Shown here: one piece after another, positions 35,195 through 44,960 of the stretch | Position numbering within the stretch: the first letter of the stretch is position 1 | Layout of the letters: every line of letters starts with the position of its first letter | Source of the DNA: Bacteroidota bacterium | GTDB taxonomy: Bacteria; Bacteroidota; Bacteroidia; Chitinophagales; Chitinophagaceae | Direction of reading: 5' to 3' | DNA: 45,884 nt | NCBI GenBank assembly: GCA_025363385.1 | Contig: JANYEA010000054.1 | Coordinates: forward strand, 1-45,884 | The notes under the pieces: model-generated | Database searches by the model: none | Told to the model about the DNA's origin: nothing | The model's input: the letters and a program-made list of their open reading frames with translations, nothing else | Program-made: the position numbers and the translations under genes

Positions 35195-36241
35195 TTATTT
35201 AATCATGTCTTCTAATTTCATGACCTTGCGCACTTTTACATTACCATTTGGTCTGGTAAAAAGCACACCGCTTACCACCACTGAATCACCCTCATTAATA
35301 CCTGTAAGCACTTCAACAGATCCCGTATTTCTTAATCCGGTTGTGATTGGAACGAAAGTGGATTTGCCATTTTTAACAACCACTAATTTCTTCGTTCTTG
35401 CTTCAGGAATGATGGCATTTGCTGGTACCATAATGCTCTGGCTATTTTCACCTGCTTCTAAATAAATCTTGGCAAATGCTCCAGGATTTGCTGCACCTTC
35501 TAAATAAGCCCGCACTTTTAAATTTCTAGTTAATGTATTTACCTGAGGTTCTGTTGCAAAAATGGTAGCTGTTCTTTTTCCTGCTTTCCCGCCATCTATA
35601 CCTACTTCAATGGCCTTACCTTTTTTAATCAGGCTACTATAATTTTCAGGAACCGTAAAATCGATCTTTAATTTATTTACTTGCTGAATAGTTGCCACAA
35701 TGGTTGTTGGGGTAATATAGGCGCCAGGGCTAATTAAACGTAAACCCATCAAGCCATCAAAAGGTGCTCTGATCACAGTTTTATCAATCAAAGTCTGTGT
35801 ATAAGCAAGATCTGCTTTCAAACTATTCACCTGATTCAATGCAATATCATAATCGTTCTGATTAATGCCACTAATATTCAATAGTTTTTTATTACGGTCT
35901 TCTGTAATTTCAGCAAGATGTAATGAAATCTTTGTTTTAGCTATTTGAGCTTGCAGATCTGCATCATTAATTCTGGCAAGTATGGTACCCTTCTGCACCA
36001 TCTTACCTTCTGGGATATCCAGAAAAATAACTCTACCGCTTACTTCAGGATGTAATTCAGCATATTCATTGGCAACAACGGTACCATTGGCTTCTACTAT
36101 ATTGCTAATTTTTTGGGCTTTGGCAATGATCACATCTACAATAACCGACTGCTGCGCAGGGTTCTGCTTGGGTTCTTCTTTTTTAGTCTTACAAGAAACG
36201 GTAAATACTAAAATACAAGCTGCTAAATAAATTGGTTTCAA
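35195..36241 (-). CDS. RND efflux periplasmic adaptor (membrane fusion) lipoprotein
   Basis: This 348-residue protein has a lipobox (VFTVSC, Cys17), a lipoyl/barrel-sandwich half (HPEVSGRVIFLDIPEGKMVQ), a helical hairpin, the matching half (TVIRAPFDGLMGLRLISPG) and a beta-barrel/C-terminal region. It would link the permease encoded downstream to an outer-membrane channel. The start is TTG at 36241; no ATG precedes the leader. A 149-bp divergent region separates it from the SDR operon. Confidence 0.93.
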   Translation of the reverse strand: MKPIYLAACILVFTVSCKTKKEEPKQNPAQQSVIVDVIIAKAQKISNIVEANGTVVANEYAELHPEVSGRVIFLDIPEGKMVQKGTILARINDADLQAQIAKTKISLHLAEITEDRNKKLLNISGINQNDYDIALNQVNSLKADLAYTQTLIDKTVIRAPFDGLMGLRLISPGAYITPTTIVATIQQVNKLKIDFTVPENYSSLIKKGKAIEVGIDGGKAGKRTATIFATEPQVNTLTRNLKVRAYLEGAANPGAFAKIYLEAGENSQSIMVPANAIIPEARTKKLVVVKNGKSTFVPITTGLRNTGSVEVLTGINEGDSVVVSGVLFTRPNGNVKVRKVMKLEDMIK

Positions 36242-36390
36242 AGGCTGAAGTTTTGGAAATTAAAGATAGAAATATTTTACCTGTTGGCTTTCAACAATGT
36301 ATGAATGGTTAAACACGCTTAATTATTCGATAAAAAAACAGGAATCGCATTTTTGAACGTAAATTCATAGGCCTAACATAAAATTGTCAT

Positions 36391-37230
36391 ATGTATTTAC
36401 TCTCCAAAAATTATCCCAAGAAGCGGGCATTTATTACGGGTGCTGCTTCTGGGCTAGGTAAAGCCCTCTCTATTGAGCTTGCACAGGAAGGATGGACCAT
36501 TGGAATGGCCGATATTAATATGGAACAACTCGCAGAAGTAGCTGCAGAAGTTAGTGGATTAGGGGGCAAACCTATTATGTTTCATTTAGATGTGTCTGAT
36601 AAAATCGAGTACAAAACAGTATCCGATTCTTTTCTAGAACAAGCTGACGGAATTGATCTTTTATTTAACAATGCCGGTGTGGGTGATGGTGGGGCATTTG
36701 AGGAATATGCTTTGGAAAATTACGATTGGATGACGGGAATTAATCAACTAGGTGTAGTATATGGTTGTTTTTATTTCATTCCTGCCATGAAGAAACAAAG
36801 GTCTGGTCATATCCTTAACACAGCCAGTGCAGCTGCAATTGGTTGTGCACCTACCATGGGTGCCTATAATATGACGAAAGCCGCCGTGGTTGCCATTAGC
36901 GAAACATTATATGGAGAACTGCTCGATTTTAATATCAAAGTTTCTTGCATTCAACCTACCTATTTTAAAACCAATGTGATACAATACGCTCGTGGAGGTG
37001 CATTGGTTAAGAAAGCCACACAAATGTTTATTGATAAGTCTGGATTGGAAGCAAAAGATGTGGCAAAAGAAATTCTCACCCGCGCAGGTAAAAATGAATT
37101 GTACATCATCCTACCAAAGTCGGCCCATAAAATGTGGCTGATGAAAAGATTGGCACCCATGCGTTTTAGGAAACAAGTAAAAGAACAATTCATGGCTGCG
37201 ATGAAAAAAGCAATGAAAAGAGCAAAATAA
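36391..37230 (+). CDS. SDR family oxidoreductase (first of the acyl-CoA operon)
   Basis: This 279-residue short-chain dehydrogenase has the cofactor motif TGAASGLG (16-23), NNAG at 93-96, and the catalytic Ser146, Tyr159 and Lys163 (AYNMTK). A C-terminal extension rich in Lys and Met, with MWLMKRLAPMRFRKQ, may associate with the membrane surface. It heads four same-strand genes (gaps 18 and 10 nt, then a 4-nt overlap) encoding a second SDR, an acyl-CoA dehydrogenase and an APH-like kinase. This suggests it oxidises or reduces a hydroxyacyl or ketoacyl intermediate. The substrate is inferred only from context. Confidence 0.9.
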   Translation: MYLLSKNYPKKRAFITGAASGLGKALSIELAQEGWTIGMADINMEQLAEVAAEVSGLGGKPIMFHLDVSDKIEYKTVSDSFLEQADGIDLLFNNAGVGDGGAFEEYALENYDWMTGINQLGVVYGCFYFIPAMKKQRSGHILNTASAAAIGCAPTMGAYNMTKAAVVAISETLYGELLDFNIKVSCIQPTYFKTNVIQYARGGALVKKATQMFIDKSGLEAKDVAKEILTRAGKNELYIILPKSAHKMWLMKRLAPMRFRKQVKEQFMAAMKKAMKRAK

Positions 37231-37248
37231 AATATTCAAAAAAATAAT

Positions 37249-38016
37249 ATGGACGCTAATCAGATTTTTAGTCTCAAGAATAAAGTAGCCCTGATTACTG
37301 GCGCTAGCAAAGGAATTGGTGAATCTATTGCCCGTTTTTTTGCAGCATGCGGGGCGCAGGTGATTATCAATTCCAGAAAACAAGCTGATCTTGATGCCGT
37401 ATCAGAGAGTATCTGTTCAAATGGCGGCAACTGTATTGGGTATGCTGCCAACGCAGGTGATGTATCTGCTTGCAAAGGACTCATTGAAAAAATTGTTGCC
37501 AATTATGGCGGTATCGATATACTAGTGAATAACGCTGCCACAAATCCCGTATTGGGTCCGGTAGATCAATGCGAAGAATGGGCTTTTGATAAAATCATGA
37601 GTGTTAATGTGAAAGCTCCTTTTGAATTGAGTAAACTGGTACATCCCCTTATGAAATTAAGAGGAGGTGGCTCTATTATTAATATTAGTTCTGTAGCAGG
37701 CATCAGACCAGATCCAGGTTTGGGTATTTATTCTGTTTCAAAAGCTGCATTGAATATGCTCACCAAAGTAACCGCTAAAGAATATGGTGTTGATAATATT
37801 CGGGTAAACTCCATCTGCCCGGGATTGATCAAAACAAAATTTTCTGAGGCATTATGGACCAATGAAAAAATGCTTGCACATTTTGTAAAACAAACACCTA
37901 TTTCTCGAATGGGAACAGTGGATGAAATTGCAGGACTTGCCTTGTATTTAGCATCGGATGCTTCCGCGTATACTACCGGTACTGTTTTTACTGCAGATGG
38001 TGGATTAACGATTTAA
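37249..38016 (+). CDS. SDR family oxidoreductase (second of the acyl-CoA operon)
   Basis: This 255-residue classical short-chain dehydrogenase has TGASKGIG (17-24), NNAA at 94-97, catalytic Ser147/148 (NISSVAG), and Tyr161 and Lys165 (YSVSK). It is of FabG-like length, with the usual C-terminal TGTVFTADGG. It lies between the first SDR (18 nt) and the acyl-CoA dehydrogenase gene (10 nt). A role on a 3- or 4-hydroxyacyl-CoA is plausible but unproven. Confidence 0.92.
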   Translation: MDANQIFSLKNKVALITGASKGIGESIARFFAACGAQVIINSRKQADLDAVSESICSNGGNCIGYAANAGDVSACKGLIEKIVANYGGIDILVNNAATNPVLGPVDQCEEWAFDKIMSVNVKAPFELSKLVHPLMKLRGGGSIINISSVAGIRPDPGLGIYSVSKAALNMLTKVTAKEYGVDNIRVNSICPGLIKTKFSEALWTNEKMLAHFVKQTPISRMGTVDEIAGLALYLASDASAYTTGTVFTADGGLTI

Positions 38017-38026
38017 TTAAAAAAGA

Positions 38027-39244
38027 ATGGAAACGATATTTCATACCGAAAGATTAACCGAGCTGGAACCCAAACTTCGGAAATTTGTGATAGAGGATTT
38101 GATCCCACTCGAGAAGGATCATCTTACACGCCCTTTTAAACAAACAGAAATCATTCTGCAAGCTAAAAGAGAGGAAGTAAAAGCACTCGGACTTTGGGGA
38201 TTGCATCTTTCTAAAGAAGAAGGCGGGTTGGGTTTAACACTTTGCGAGTTTGGTCAACTTAGTGAGATTATGTCGCTTGCCCCTTACTACGGACAATATA
38301 CTTTTAATTGTCAGGCTCCAGATATTGGCAACTATGAATTAATCAGCAGGTTCGGATCTGATGCCATTAAGGATCAGTTTTTGCATCCCTTGTTAGAAGG
38401 AAAAATTAGAAGCTGTTTTTCTATGACAGAACCTGAGTTTCCGGGCTCAAACCCTACAAGGCTTGGTACCACTGCAGTTCGTGAGGGTGATGAATATGTG
38501 ATCAATGGACATAAATGGTTCACTTCTTCTGCTGATGGTGCTGCTTTTGCCATTGTAATGGCAGTAACCAATCCAGAAGCTGCTCCACATGAAAGAGCTA
38601 GTATGATTATTGTGCCTACCTATACCCAGGGATTTGAATTGGTAAGAAATATTCCCATCTTCGGGGAAACAGGTGAAGGCTGGGCTAGCCATGCTGAAAT
38701 TAAGTATAGCAATTGTCGTGTACCCGTTACCAATTTAATTGGTACAGAAGGAATGGGTTTTCGTTTAGCTCAAGAACGTTTAGGACCAGGAAGAATTCAT
38801 CACTGTATGCGGTGGATTGGGATTGCAGAAAAAGCATTGGACCTTCTTTGCAAAAGAGCCGTAAGCAGAGAAATGGAAGAGGGTGTTATGCTGGGCCAAA
38901 AACAATTTATTCAGGGTTTCATTGCAGAGAGCAGAGTAGAAATTGATGCTGCCCGTTTATTGGTTTTGAATACAGCGGATTCAATTGATAAAAGAGGTGC
39001 TAAAGCAACCCGTGATCAGATTTCTGGCATTAAATTCTACGTGGCTAATATGTTTCTAAAAGTATTGGATCGTGCCATTCAAGTTCATGGTGGCATGGGC
39101 CTCACAGATGAAACGATGTTAGCCAATTTGTATCAACACGAAAGAGGTGCCAGAATATGGGATGGTGCCGATGAAGTGCATAAACAAAGTATTGCAGTAC
39201 ATATTTTAAAGAAATACGGACTTGATCTTAAAAAGAAAAAATGA
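38027..39244 (+). CDS. Acyl-CoA dehydrogenase (ACAD10/11-like)
   Basis: This 405-residue flavoenzyme has the segments FSMTEPEFPGSNPT, GEGWASHAEIKYSNCRVP, ERLGPGRIHHCMRWIGIAEK and the C-terminal QVHGGMGLTDETML with RIWDGADEVHKQSIA. The ERLGPGRIHHCMRW stretch and the linked kinase gene are typical of the ACAD10/ACAD11 branch rather than ordinary straight-chain dehydrogenases. Its stop overlaps the kinase start by ATGA, suggesting tight coupling. In ACAD11 the two activities are fused in one protein that processes 4-hydroxyacyl-CoAs through a phosphorylated intermediate. Confidence 0.9.
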   Translation: METIFHTERLTELEPKLRKFVIEDLIPLEKDHLTRPFKQTEIILQAKREEVKALGLWGLHLSKEEGGLGLTLCEFGQLSEIMSLAPYYGQYTFNCQAPDIGNYELISRFGSDAIKDQFLHPLLEGKIRSCFSMTEPEFPGSNPTRLGTTAVREGDEYVINGHKWFTSSADGAAFAIVMAVTNPEAAPHERASMIIVPTYTQGFELVRNIPIFGETGEGWASHAEIKYSNCRVPVTNLIGTEGMGFRLAQERLGPGRIHHCMRWIGIAEKALDLLCKRAVSREMEEGVMLGQKQFIQGFIAESRVEIDAARLLVLNTADSIDKRGAKATRDQISGIKFYVANMFLKVLDRAIQVHGGMGLTDETMLANLYQHERGARIWDGADEVHKQSIAVHILKKYGLDLKKKK

Positions 39245-40299
39245 TGCAATTAGATCAACCCATTCCACTCAAACCAGGAGAAGTATTTGATATTGCTACC
39301 TTACATAATTACCTGCAAGATCATGTGGCATCTATTGGAAACATAATAGGTATTACCAGATTTCCTGGAGGGTATTCCAATATTACTTATTGCATTGAAA
39401 CAGCAGATAAAGAATGGGTATTGCGCATGCCGCCAGCCGGGGCACAGATACAATCGGCACACGATATGGGAAGAGAATTTCGGGTGATTGGTTTACTACA
39501 ACCCCATTATCAGAAAGTACCTGAAGTTGTACATTATTGTGAAAATGCTGCTGTTATTGGTGCTCCCTTTTATATCATGGAAAGAATAAAAGGAGTAATA
39601 CTCAGAGCCGGCAATGCACCCAGTATGCAAATTGATCCAACACTCATGCGCCAGATATCCATTGCACTGGTTGATAACTTTGTGGAACTGCACTCCATTG
39701 ATATTATTAAAACACAACTGATCGAATTTGGAAAGCCAAATGGTTATGTAAACAGACAAGTTAGTGGTTGGGTAAAAAGATATTATGCTGCCGAGACCGA
39801 TACCATTGATCACATGAACAGAATGGCAGAATGGCTCAGTAAAAATTTTCCCAGAGATCAACTACCCACTTTCTTGCATAACGATTATAAATACGATAAT
39901 GTAATACTTGATCCAAATGATCTTTCTAAAATCATCGGTGTTTTAGATTGGGAAATGGCTACTGTTGGCGATCCATTGATGGATGTGGGTGCAAGCTTGG
40001 CCTATTGGTTTGAAGCAGGCGAAGAAGCCATTTTAAAAAACTATAACTTAACCTGGCTACCTGGAAATCTAAGTAGAAAAGAATGGGTTGATTGTTACGC
40101 AGAAAAAACAGGCCGTGATGTTTCTGATATCTTATTCTATTATATTTTTGGGTTGTTTAAAAATGCAGTGATTGGTCAGCAGATCTATCACAGATGGAAA
40201 CAAGGCAATAGTAATGATAACAGGTTTGGTGCTCTATTGCCCCTCATAAAATTATTATCCTTCAAAGCCGTTAACGCATTGGAGCGAAATAGTATTTAA
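39241..40299 (+). CDS. APH-like phosphotransferase (LvaA / ACAD10-11 kinase-like)
   Basis: This 352-residue aminoglycoside-phosphotransferase-fold kinase has FPGGYSNITY as nucleotide loop, the Brenner motif HNDYKYDN (H213, D215, N220) and the metal-binding VLDWEMATVGDPLMD (D236). Family members next to acyl-CoA dehydrogenases phosphorylate the 4-hydroxyl of 4-hydroxyacyl-CoA, as shown for LvaA in levulinate use by Pseudomonas and for mammalian ACAD10/11. Antibiotic resistance is unlikely given the operon. It overlaps the dehydrogenase gene by 4 nt, and its 3' end overlaps the convergent gene by 4 nt. Confidence 0.9.
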   Translation: MMQLDQPIPLKPGEVFDIATLHNYLQDHVASIGNIIGITRFPGGYSNITYCIETADKEWVLRMPPAGAQIQSAHDMGREFRVIGLLQPHYQKVPEVVHYCENAAVIGAPFYIMERIKGVILRAGNAPSMQIDPTLMRQISIALVDNFVELHSIDIIKTQLIEFGKPNGYVNRQVSGWVKRYYAAETDTIDHMNRMAEWLSKNFPRDQLPTFLHNDYKYDNVILDPNDLSKIIGVLDWEMATVGDPLMDVGASLAYWFEAGEEAILKNYNLTWLPGNLSRKEWVDCYAEKTGRDVSDILFYYIFGLFKNAVIGQQIYHRWKQGNSNDNRFGALLPLIKLLSFKAVNALERNSI

Positions 40300-41066
40300 T
40301 ATTTTCGAGGTGCTCCTTTATTGTATTTTTTATTTCTAAATTCCTCGTAATTTTTTTCAATAAAATATCCCAGTTCCAGTTCATTCATTCTTTGTACCAT
40401 TTCATAATCTGGTCGATACTCTTTCATGAATTCTTCTAATTCGGGATTGGTTAATTTAGTAATTTTTCTCACGAACGCCATACTAAATCGATGGTCGATA
40501 TATTTATCTTCTTCTTGTTGTAATAATCTTTGTTGTAAACTAGCCAAGCTCTTGTTTCTTTTAAAACGAAACATATTGATGATCTCATCCAGATCGAATC
40601 CTACGGTTAAACCACCAGGATTATAGCCGGGGTTTTCGCTTAATCTTAGACCCGGTTTTTTAAAGTCGAAAATTTTAGCGTAGTCTTTTCTATTTTGAAC
40701 TGAATCGAGTTTATAATAGCTGTTGCGCACTTTCACTTCAGGAAGATCGAAGGAACGAACATGTATCATCACATCAAAATTTTCATTGTTCGAAATGGTA
40801 TCAACGGGATACTTCATGGTTGATTTGCCAATCATACTAAACCAAATGCTGTCTTTTACCGAAACCCTGATCTCATACCTTCCTAATGAATCGGTAGTGG
40901 TTCCTTTGCCAGATGTACTAATTACGGCAACAGCTTCCAGAGGCCTTCTGGCAGAAATATCAAAAACCCTTCCTTTGATAGTTAGATACTGGGCATTTGC
41001 ATTCTGAACAAAAAAAATAGTGCAGATCAACAACCAACAAATAATGATGTGTAGCCTTTTTCTCAA
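40296..41066 (-). CDS. Exported protein with carboxypeptidase-regulatory-like domain
   Basis: This 256-residue protein has a signal peptide (about 1-25, NANAQ). A CarboxypepD_reg-like beta-sandwich follows (about 28-105, LTIKGRVFDISARRPLEAVA and TTTDSLGRYEIRV). This domain also begins TonB-dependent SusC proteins, but here no receptor barrel follows. The C-terminal 150 residues are charged and mainly helical, without a family I recognise. The start seems to be TTG at 41066, since no ATG precedes the signal peptide. Function is unknown. Confidence 0.8.
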   Translation of the reverse strand: MRKRLHIIICWLLICTIFFVQNANAQYLTIKGRVFDISARRPLEAVAVISTSGKGTTTDSLGRYEIRVSVKDSIWFSMIGKSTMKYPVDTISNNENFDVMIHVRSFDLPEVKVRNSYYKLDSVQNRKDYAKIFDFKKPGLRLSENPGYNPGGLTVGFDLDEIINMFRFKRNKSLASLQQRLLQQEEDKYIDHRFSMAFVRKITKLTNPELEEFMKEYRPDYEMVQRMNELELGYFIEKNYEEFRNKKYNKGAPRKY

Positions 41067-41155
41067 AAATTCGAATTAAGCTGTAATATTAAATCAGTAA
41101 GCTCAGAGTACAAGAATAGGAAATCGAATTAACTTGTTTTTTGCAGAATCTTATT

Positions 41156-41887
41156 CTAAAACTTGGTATCGATGATATAAGGAAGCATTAATCGCCAAGT
41201 TGGCCAGTCGTGTACAATGTCTTGTCCCCATACTTCCAGGTCGTACCATATTCCTTTATTATATAATATACCAGCGAATCTTTTGGCTGCTTCAGGGTCT
41301 TCGTGGGCACCACTTCCTGTGAAAATATGTATATGGTGACTAGCCTTGATCTTATCTAAATAATAATTGTCATCCAAAGTAGGCAGATAGTGTTCAGGGC
41401 TATTATAGAAAACCTGATCATCCCAGAAGCCTTTTGTGTATTCGGTTAAATTATATACACCACTTAAGCTAATAGCTCCGTTAATAATATCTGGACGCTT
41501 TAAAAATAAGTTCATGGCATGCAAGGCTCCAAAGGAAGCACCGCAGGTATAAATCATAATCTCTTTACTGGTTGTGTTACGAATAAATGGAATCACTTCA
41601 TTGTACACATATTCGTTGAACTGATTATGCCGAATACCCTTATGTTCGGGCACCATTTCATTGTTCATCCAACTCTCTTTGTTCATACTATCGATACTGT
41701 ACACACGTAACTTACCGGCATTAATTTGAGGAGCCAATGCGTCTATCAATTGAAATCGGTCGTATTCTAAATAATCTGCAGCAGCCGTAGGAACCAATAA
41801 TAAGGCAAAGCCATAATGTCCGTAAGAAACAATGGGCATTTCTCTATTCAGTGCCGGGCTGTACCAGGAATTAAAACTTTTTTCCAT
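41156..41887 (-). CDS. Esterase-like alpha/beta hydrolase
   Basis: This 243-residue protein resembles the putative esterase (esterase D) family. The nucleophile elbow is GASFG with Ser118, an acid lies probably in the GSGAHED region near 191-197, and the catalytic His226 is in VHDWPTWR. There is no signal peptide, so it is probably cytoplasmic. The substrate is unknown; relatives act on small acyl esters or S-formylglutathione. It is 48 nt downstream of the ParA-like gene on the same strand. Confidence 0.85.
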   Translation of the reverse strand: MEKSFNSWYSPALNREMPIVSYGHYGFALLLVPTAAADYLEYDRFQLIDALAPQINAGKLRVYSIDSMNKESWMNNEMVPEHKGIRHNQFNEYVYNEVIPFIRNTTSKEIMIYTCGASFGALHAMNLFLKRPDIINGAISLSGVYNLTEYTKGFWDDQVFYNSPEHYLPTLDDNYYLDKIKASHHIHIFTGSGAHEDPEAAKRFAGILYNKGIWYDLEVWGQDIVHDWPTWRLMLPYIIDTKF

Positions 41888-41935
41888 AGGATAATTCTTT
41901 GATGTTCGACGTGCTAGAATGTCTGGTAAAATTAA

Positions 41936-42679
41936 TTACTCAAAACAATTTTTTCTAATTTCTTTCCAAAGGTCGCGATAACATTGGGCTGCATAACTAC
42001 TTTTAGCGTAGGTTTCAAGCGGTGCTTCCTGAATGCCCATTTTCTCAACATCACTTAAATAAGGGATATAACTCTTCAAGAAAATTTTATCCTTATAGAA
42101 TTCCTGCATCACTTCATGATGCAAATTCTTGCGATGGTCAACCATGCTAAAGAAGCATTTGATTTTTTTAATATCCACCGCATTCTCTTTACAATAATCT
42201 ATTACAGTATCATAAGATCGAATAGATAAAGTTGTAGGAATATTGGGCATCATGATCCAATCGGCTGCCACAAAAATGGCTTCATGTAATAATGAAATAC
42301 CCGGAGGACAATCCAGTATTACAACATCGTAGTCATTTTTTAAGCCCGATAATAAGGAAGCTATTTTTTTCTTTGATTGCTTCATGTCATTTAATAAAAG
42401 ATCCGCATGCCTTGCAGAAAGGTCTGCAGGAATGATACTCAATCCTTCATAATTCGTGTCCTGAATTGCCTGGGAAAGTTCGAGCTCCCCATTCAACAAT
42501 TTTTTCGACTCATTTTTTAAGGTAGTACTACTACCAAAATAAAACGAGGCAGAACCTTGTGGATCCAGATCCCAAACAAGGGTCTTATATCCTTCTTTTG
42601 CAGATAAATAAGCAAGATTAACAGCGGATGCAGTTTTCCCAACACCGCCCTTCAAATTGTAAATTGCAAGTGTGATCAT
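41936..42679 (-). CDS. ParA family ATPase, orphan
   Basis: This 247-residue P-loop ATPase has the deviant Walker motif KGGVGKT (10-16), DLDPQGSAS as switch I and VVILDCPPG as Walker B. ParA-type ATPases position chromosomes, plasmids or protein clusters. No parB gene or parS-like repeat lies nearby, and no plasmid genes surround it, so it is probably a cargo-positioning or chromosomal orphan. It is 19 nt downstream of chrA on the same strand. Confidence 0.9.
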   Translation of the reverse strand: MITLAIYNLKGGVGKTASAVNLAYLSAKEGYKTLVWDLDPQGSASFYFGSSTTLKNESKKLLNGELELSQAIQDTNYEGLSIIPADLSARHADLLLNDMKQSKKKIASLLSGLKNDYDVVILDCPPGISLLHEAIFVAADWIMMPNIPTTLSIRSYDTVIDYCKENAVDIKKIKCFFSMVDHRKNLHHEVMQEFYKDKIFLKSYIPYLSDVEKMGIQEAPLETYAKSSYAAQCYRDLWKEIRKNCFE

Positions 42680-42698
42680 ACTCTAAGATACAAGAATT

Positions 42699-43991
42699 TT
42701 AAAAAGACTGTACTAACCAGCCTAGTAATATAGAACCTAATACAATAAATGGTGCTGGAACTTTATGGCTATTCAGTAAAAGAAAGGTAATAATCACAAC
42801 TCCCAACTCCATAAATCCAATGGCTTTCCCTTCCAAAAGAGGGAACAGGAAATTATCCTTGATTAAATAACAGGTAGCTCCGGCCATAATACCCACAACA
42901 GCGGCATTAATTCCTTCCAACGATCGAAAAATCACGGCATACTTCTTTAAATTATGCCAGACCGGGAAAAAAAATAAGACCAATAAAGCACTTGGTAAAA
43001 AGATGGCGATGGTGCCAATAATGCAGCCAATGAGCTGAAGCCCAGGGCCCTGATCGGCCAAAAGCATACCGCCTGTAAACGCGCCTATCGAAAATACCGG
43101 ACCCGGTATGGCACGTACAATACCTGAACCTGTAAGAAAATCTTTTTTATCCATCTTCAATACTTCCCGTCCGGATTTCAGTACCTGTTTAGTTTCGGGC
43201 CTTGTTACATATTGCTCATACATCAAAGGCATCAACACATCTCCACCGCCAAATACCAGACTACCATTTCGAAAAGTCATTTCAAATAAGTTGAAGGGTT
43301 TTCTATTAGGCCAGTTATTTCGGGTTGCCGTTTCTGAGAGATAACCTGCCATACCAAATATTGCCAAAAAGATGAGGATATTGCCCCATTTAATTTGTTT
43401 GGGTGGTATGCCTTTTTGAGGAATTCGTCGGTCACTAAAATTGGTGGTAATCCCCGCAACCAGAATTAACCCCGGGAAAACCCAAGGCGTTTTAAAAGCC
43501 AGAAAAGTAACTAAAGTTGCCACTATCATTATCACCTGAGTGATGGTATTATGTATCGCTATTCCAAAAATCCGAAAGGTTGAATACACAATAAACCCGA
43601 TCGCCATGGGTTGTACAAATTGAAAAATTCCTTGAGGAAGACTTTTATCATCCATGTAATCAATCAGAAATGATAAGGCTCCCATGATAATACTTGCGGG
43701 AATAATCCAGAAGATGAGGGTCCAGATAGCGAGTGAAAGTCCACCACGCTTATAACCAATCAGGGTAAGGGTTTGTGTAGATGATGCTCCTGGAAGAAAT
43801 TGACAAAATCCATTGTATTCCATCAACTCTTCTTCTGTAAGATCTTTTCTTTGATGCACAAAAGTTTTCATCATCATACCCATATGGCCCTGCGGACCAC
43901 CAAATGCGGTAATACTATGCAATAGCACCGCTTTTAAAAAAGGTATATGTCGAAAGAGTTTCAAATGCTTCGATTGGTAAATTGGCAACAA
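42699..43991 (-). CDS. chrA: Chromate transporter ChrA (two-domain form)
   Basis: This 430-residue membrane protein contains both CHR repeats: the first around [14 protein letters not shown], the second around [13 protein letters not shown] with [15 protein letters not shown]. The family exports chromate, often with sulfate-related selectivity. The start is TTG at 43991, immediately after the stop codon of the oxygenase gene, so the two are likely translationally coupled. No chrB regulator is adjacent. Confidence 0.92.
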   Translation of the reverse strand: MLPIYQSKHLKLFRHIPFLKAVLLHSITAFGGPQGHMGMMMKTFVHQRKDLTEEELMEYNGFCQFLPGASSTQTLTLIGYKRGGLSLAIWTLIFWIIPASIIMGALSFLIDYMDDKSLPQGIFQFVQPMAIGFIVYSTFRIFGIAIHNTITQVIMIVATLVTFLAFKTPWVFPGLILVAGITTNFSDRRIPQKGIPPKQIKWGNILIFLAIFGMAGYLSETATRNNWPNRKPFNLFEMTFRNGSLVFGGGDVLMPLMYEQYVTRPETKQVLKSGREVLKMDKKDFLTGSGIVRAIPGPVFSIGAFTGGMLLADQGPGLQLIGCIIGTIAIFLPSALLVLFFFPVWHNLKKYAVIFRSLEGINAAVVGIMAGATCYLIKDNFLFPLLEGKAIGFMELGVVIITFLLLNSHKVPAPFIVLGSILLGWLVQSF

Positions 43992-44936
43992 TTATTTTTT
44001 TAGTCCGATCTCTCTTAACCTTTCATCAAGGTACTCACCAGCAGTGATATCATCGTACAATTTTGGATGATTCTGATCGATACAAGAATCCAGACAAGCC
44101 AAACTCATTTCACTTCGTGGATGCAGAAAAAAAGGCATCGAGAATCTACTGGTATGCCAAAGATCTCTGGAAGGATTTACCACCCGATGCGGGGTACTCT
44201 TTAATCGATTGTTGGTTAATCTTTGTAACATATCGCCCACATTTACCACGATCTGTTCGGGCAAAGACGTAACGCCAATCCATTCGCCTTTTTTGGTAAG
44301 TACCTGCAATCCGTCTGCCGAAGCCCCTACTAATAAAGTAATCAGATTGATATCTTCATGTTGTTCTGCGCGAATGGCACTCTTGGGTTCAGATATGATG
44401 GGTGGATAATGTATGCATCTTAAAATGCTATTACCTTTTTCAATATAGCCAGTAAAATAATTTTCATCCAACCCTAGAAATAATGCAATGGCTTCTAATA
44501 AAGACTTACCGCTTTTTTCAAAATATCTGTATGCTTCTAAAATGGTTGGATTGAATGCTGCAATTTCATCTACCTGCACATTATCTGTATAGTTTGCCTG
44601 TAAGGGATCGTTGGGTGAAACTGTTTGTCCGTATTGAAAAAATTCTTTTAAATCTGGTGCTTCACTACCTTTTGCGTGCTCTCTGCCAAAGCTTGTATAG
44701 CCACGCTGGCCAGCAAGTTCGGGTATTTCATATTCTAATTTTTTTTCTAAGGGCAGAGAAAAGAATTCCTGTACATATTGGTATTGTTTTTTAATTAATT
44801 CATCGGGGATACCATGATTTTTTACAGCCACAAATCCTACTGTTTCATAAGCAATTCCTAATTTCTGAATAAAGCCTGCTTTTTTTTCGGGGTCACCACT
44901 TAAGAATTCCGCCAAATCAACTACGGGTATGCTCAT
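43992..44936 (-). CDS. 2-oxoglutarate/Fe(II)-dependent oxygenase (isopenicillin N synthase-like)
   Basis: This 314-residue protein has the double-stranded beta-helix iron site: H193 and D195 (QHEDIN) and H250 (STPHRVV), with R264-x-S266 for the 2-oxoglutarate carboxylate. The N-terminal region VGFVAVKNHGIP is the usual DIOX_N domain. Members hydroxylate or desaturate small molecules; the substrate cannot be predicted. It is probably cotranscribed with chrA, whose TTG start directly follows this stop. Confidence 0.92.
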   Translation of the reverse strand: MSIPVVDLAEFLSGDPEKKAGFIQKLGIAYETVGFVAVKNHGIPDELIKKQYQYVQEFFSLPLEKKLEYEIPELAGQRGYTSFGREHAKGSEAPDLKEFFQYGQTVSPNDPLQANYTDNVQVDEIAAFNPTILEAYRYFEKSGKSLLEAIALFLGLDENYFTGYIEKGNSILRCIHYPPIISEPKSAIRAEQHEDINLITLLVGASADGLQVLTKKGEWIGVTSLPEQIVVNVGDMLQRLTNNRLKSTPHRVVNPSRDLWHTSRFSMPFFLHPRSEMSLACLDSCIDQNHPKLYDDITAGEYLDERLREIGLKK

Positions 44937-44960
44937 ATTAGAATTGTTTAGATTAATTTA

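Noticed and set aside
39241..40299. Aminoglycoside resistance gene
   Set aside because: The fold matches, but operon context with an ACAD10/11-like dehydrogenase and two SDRs points to acyl-CoA metabolism.
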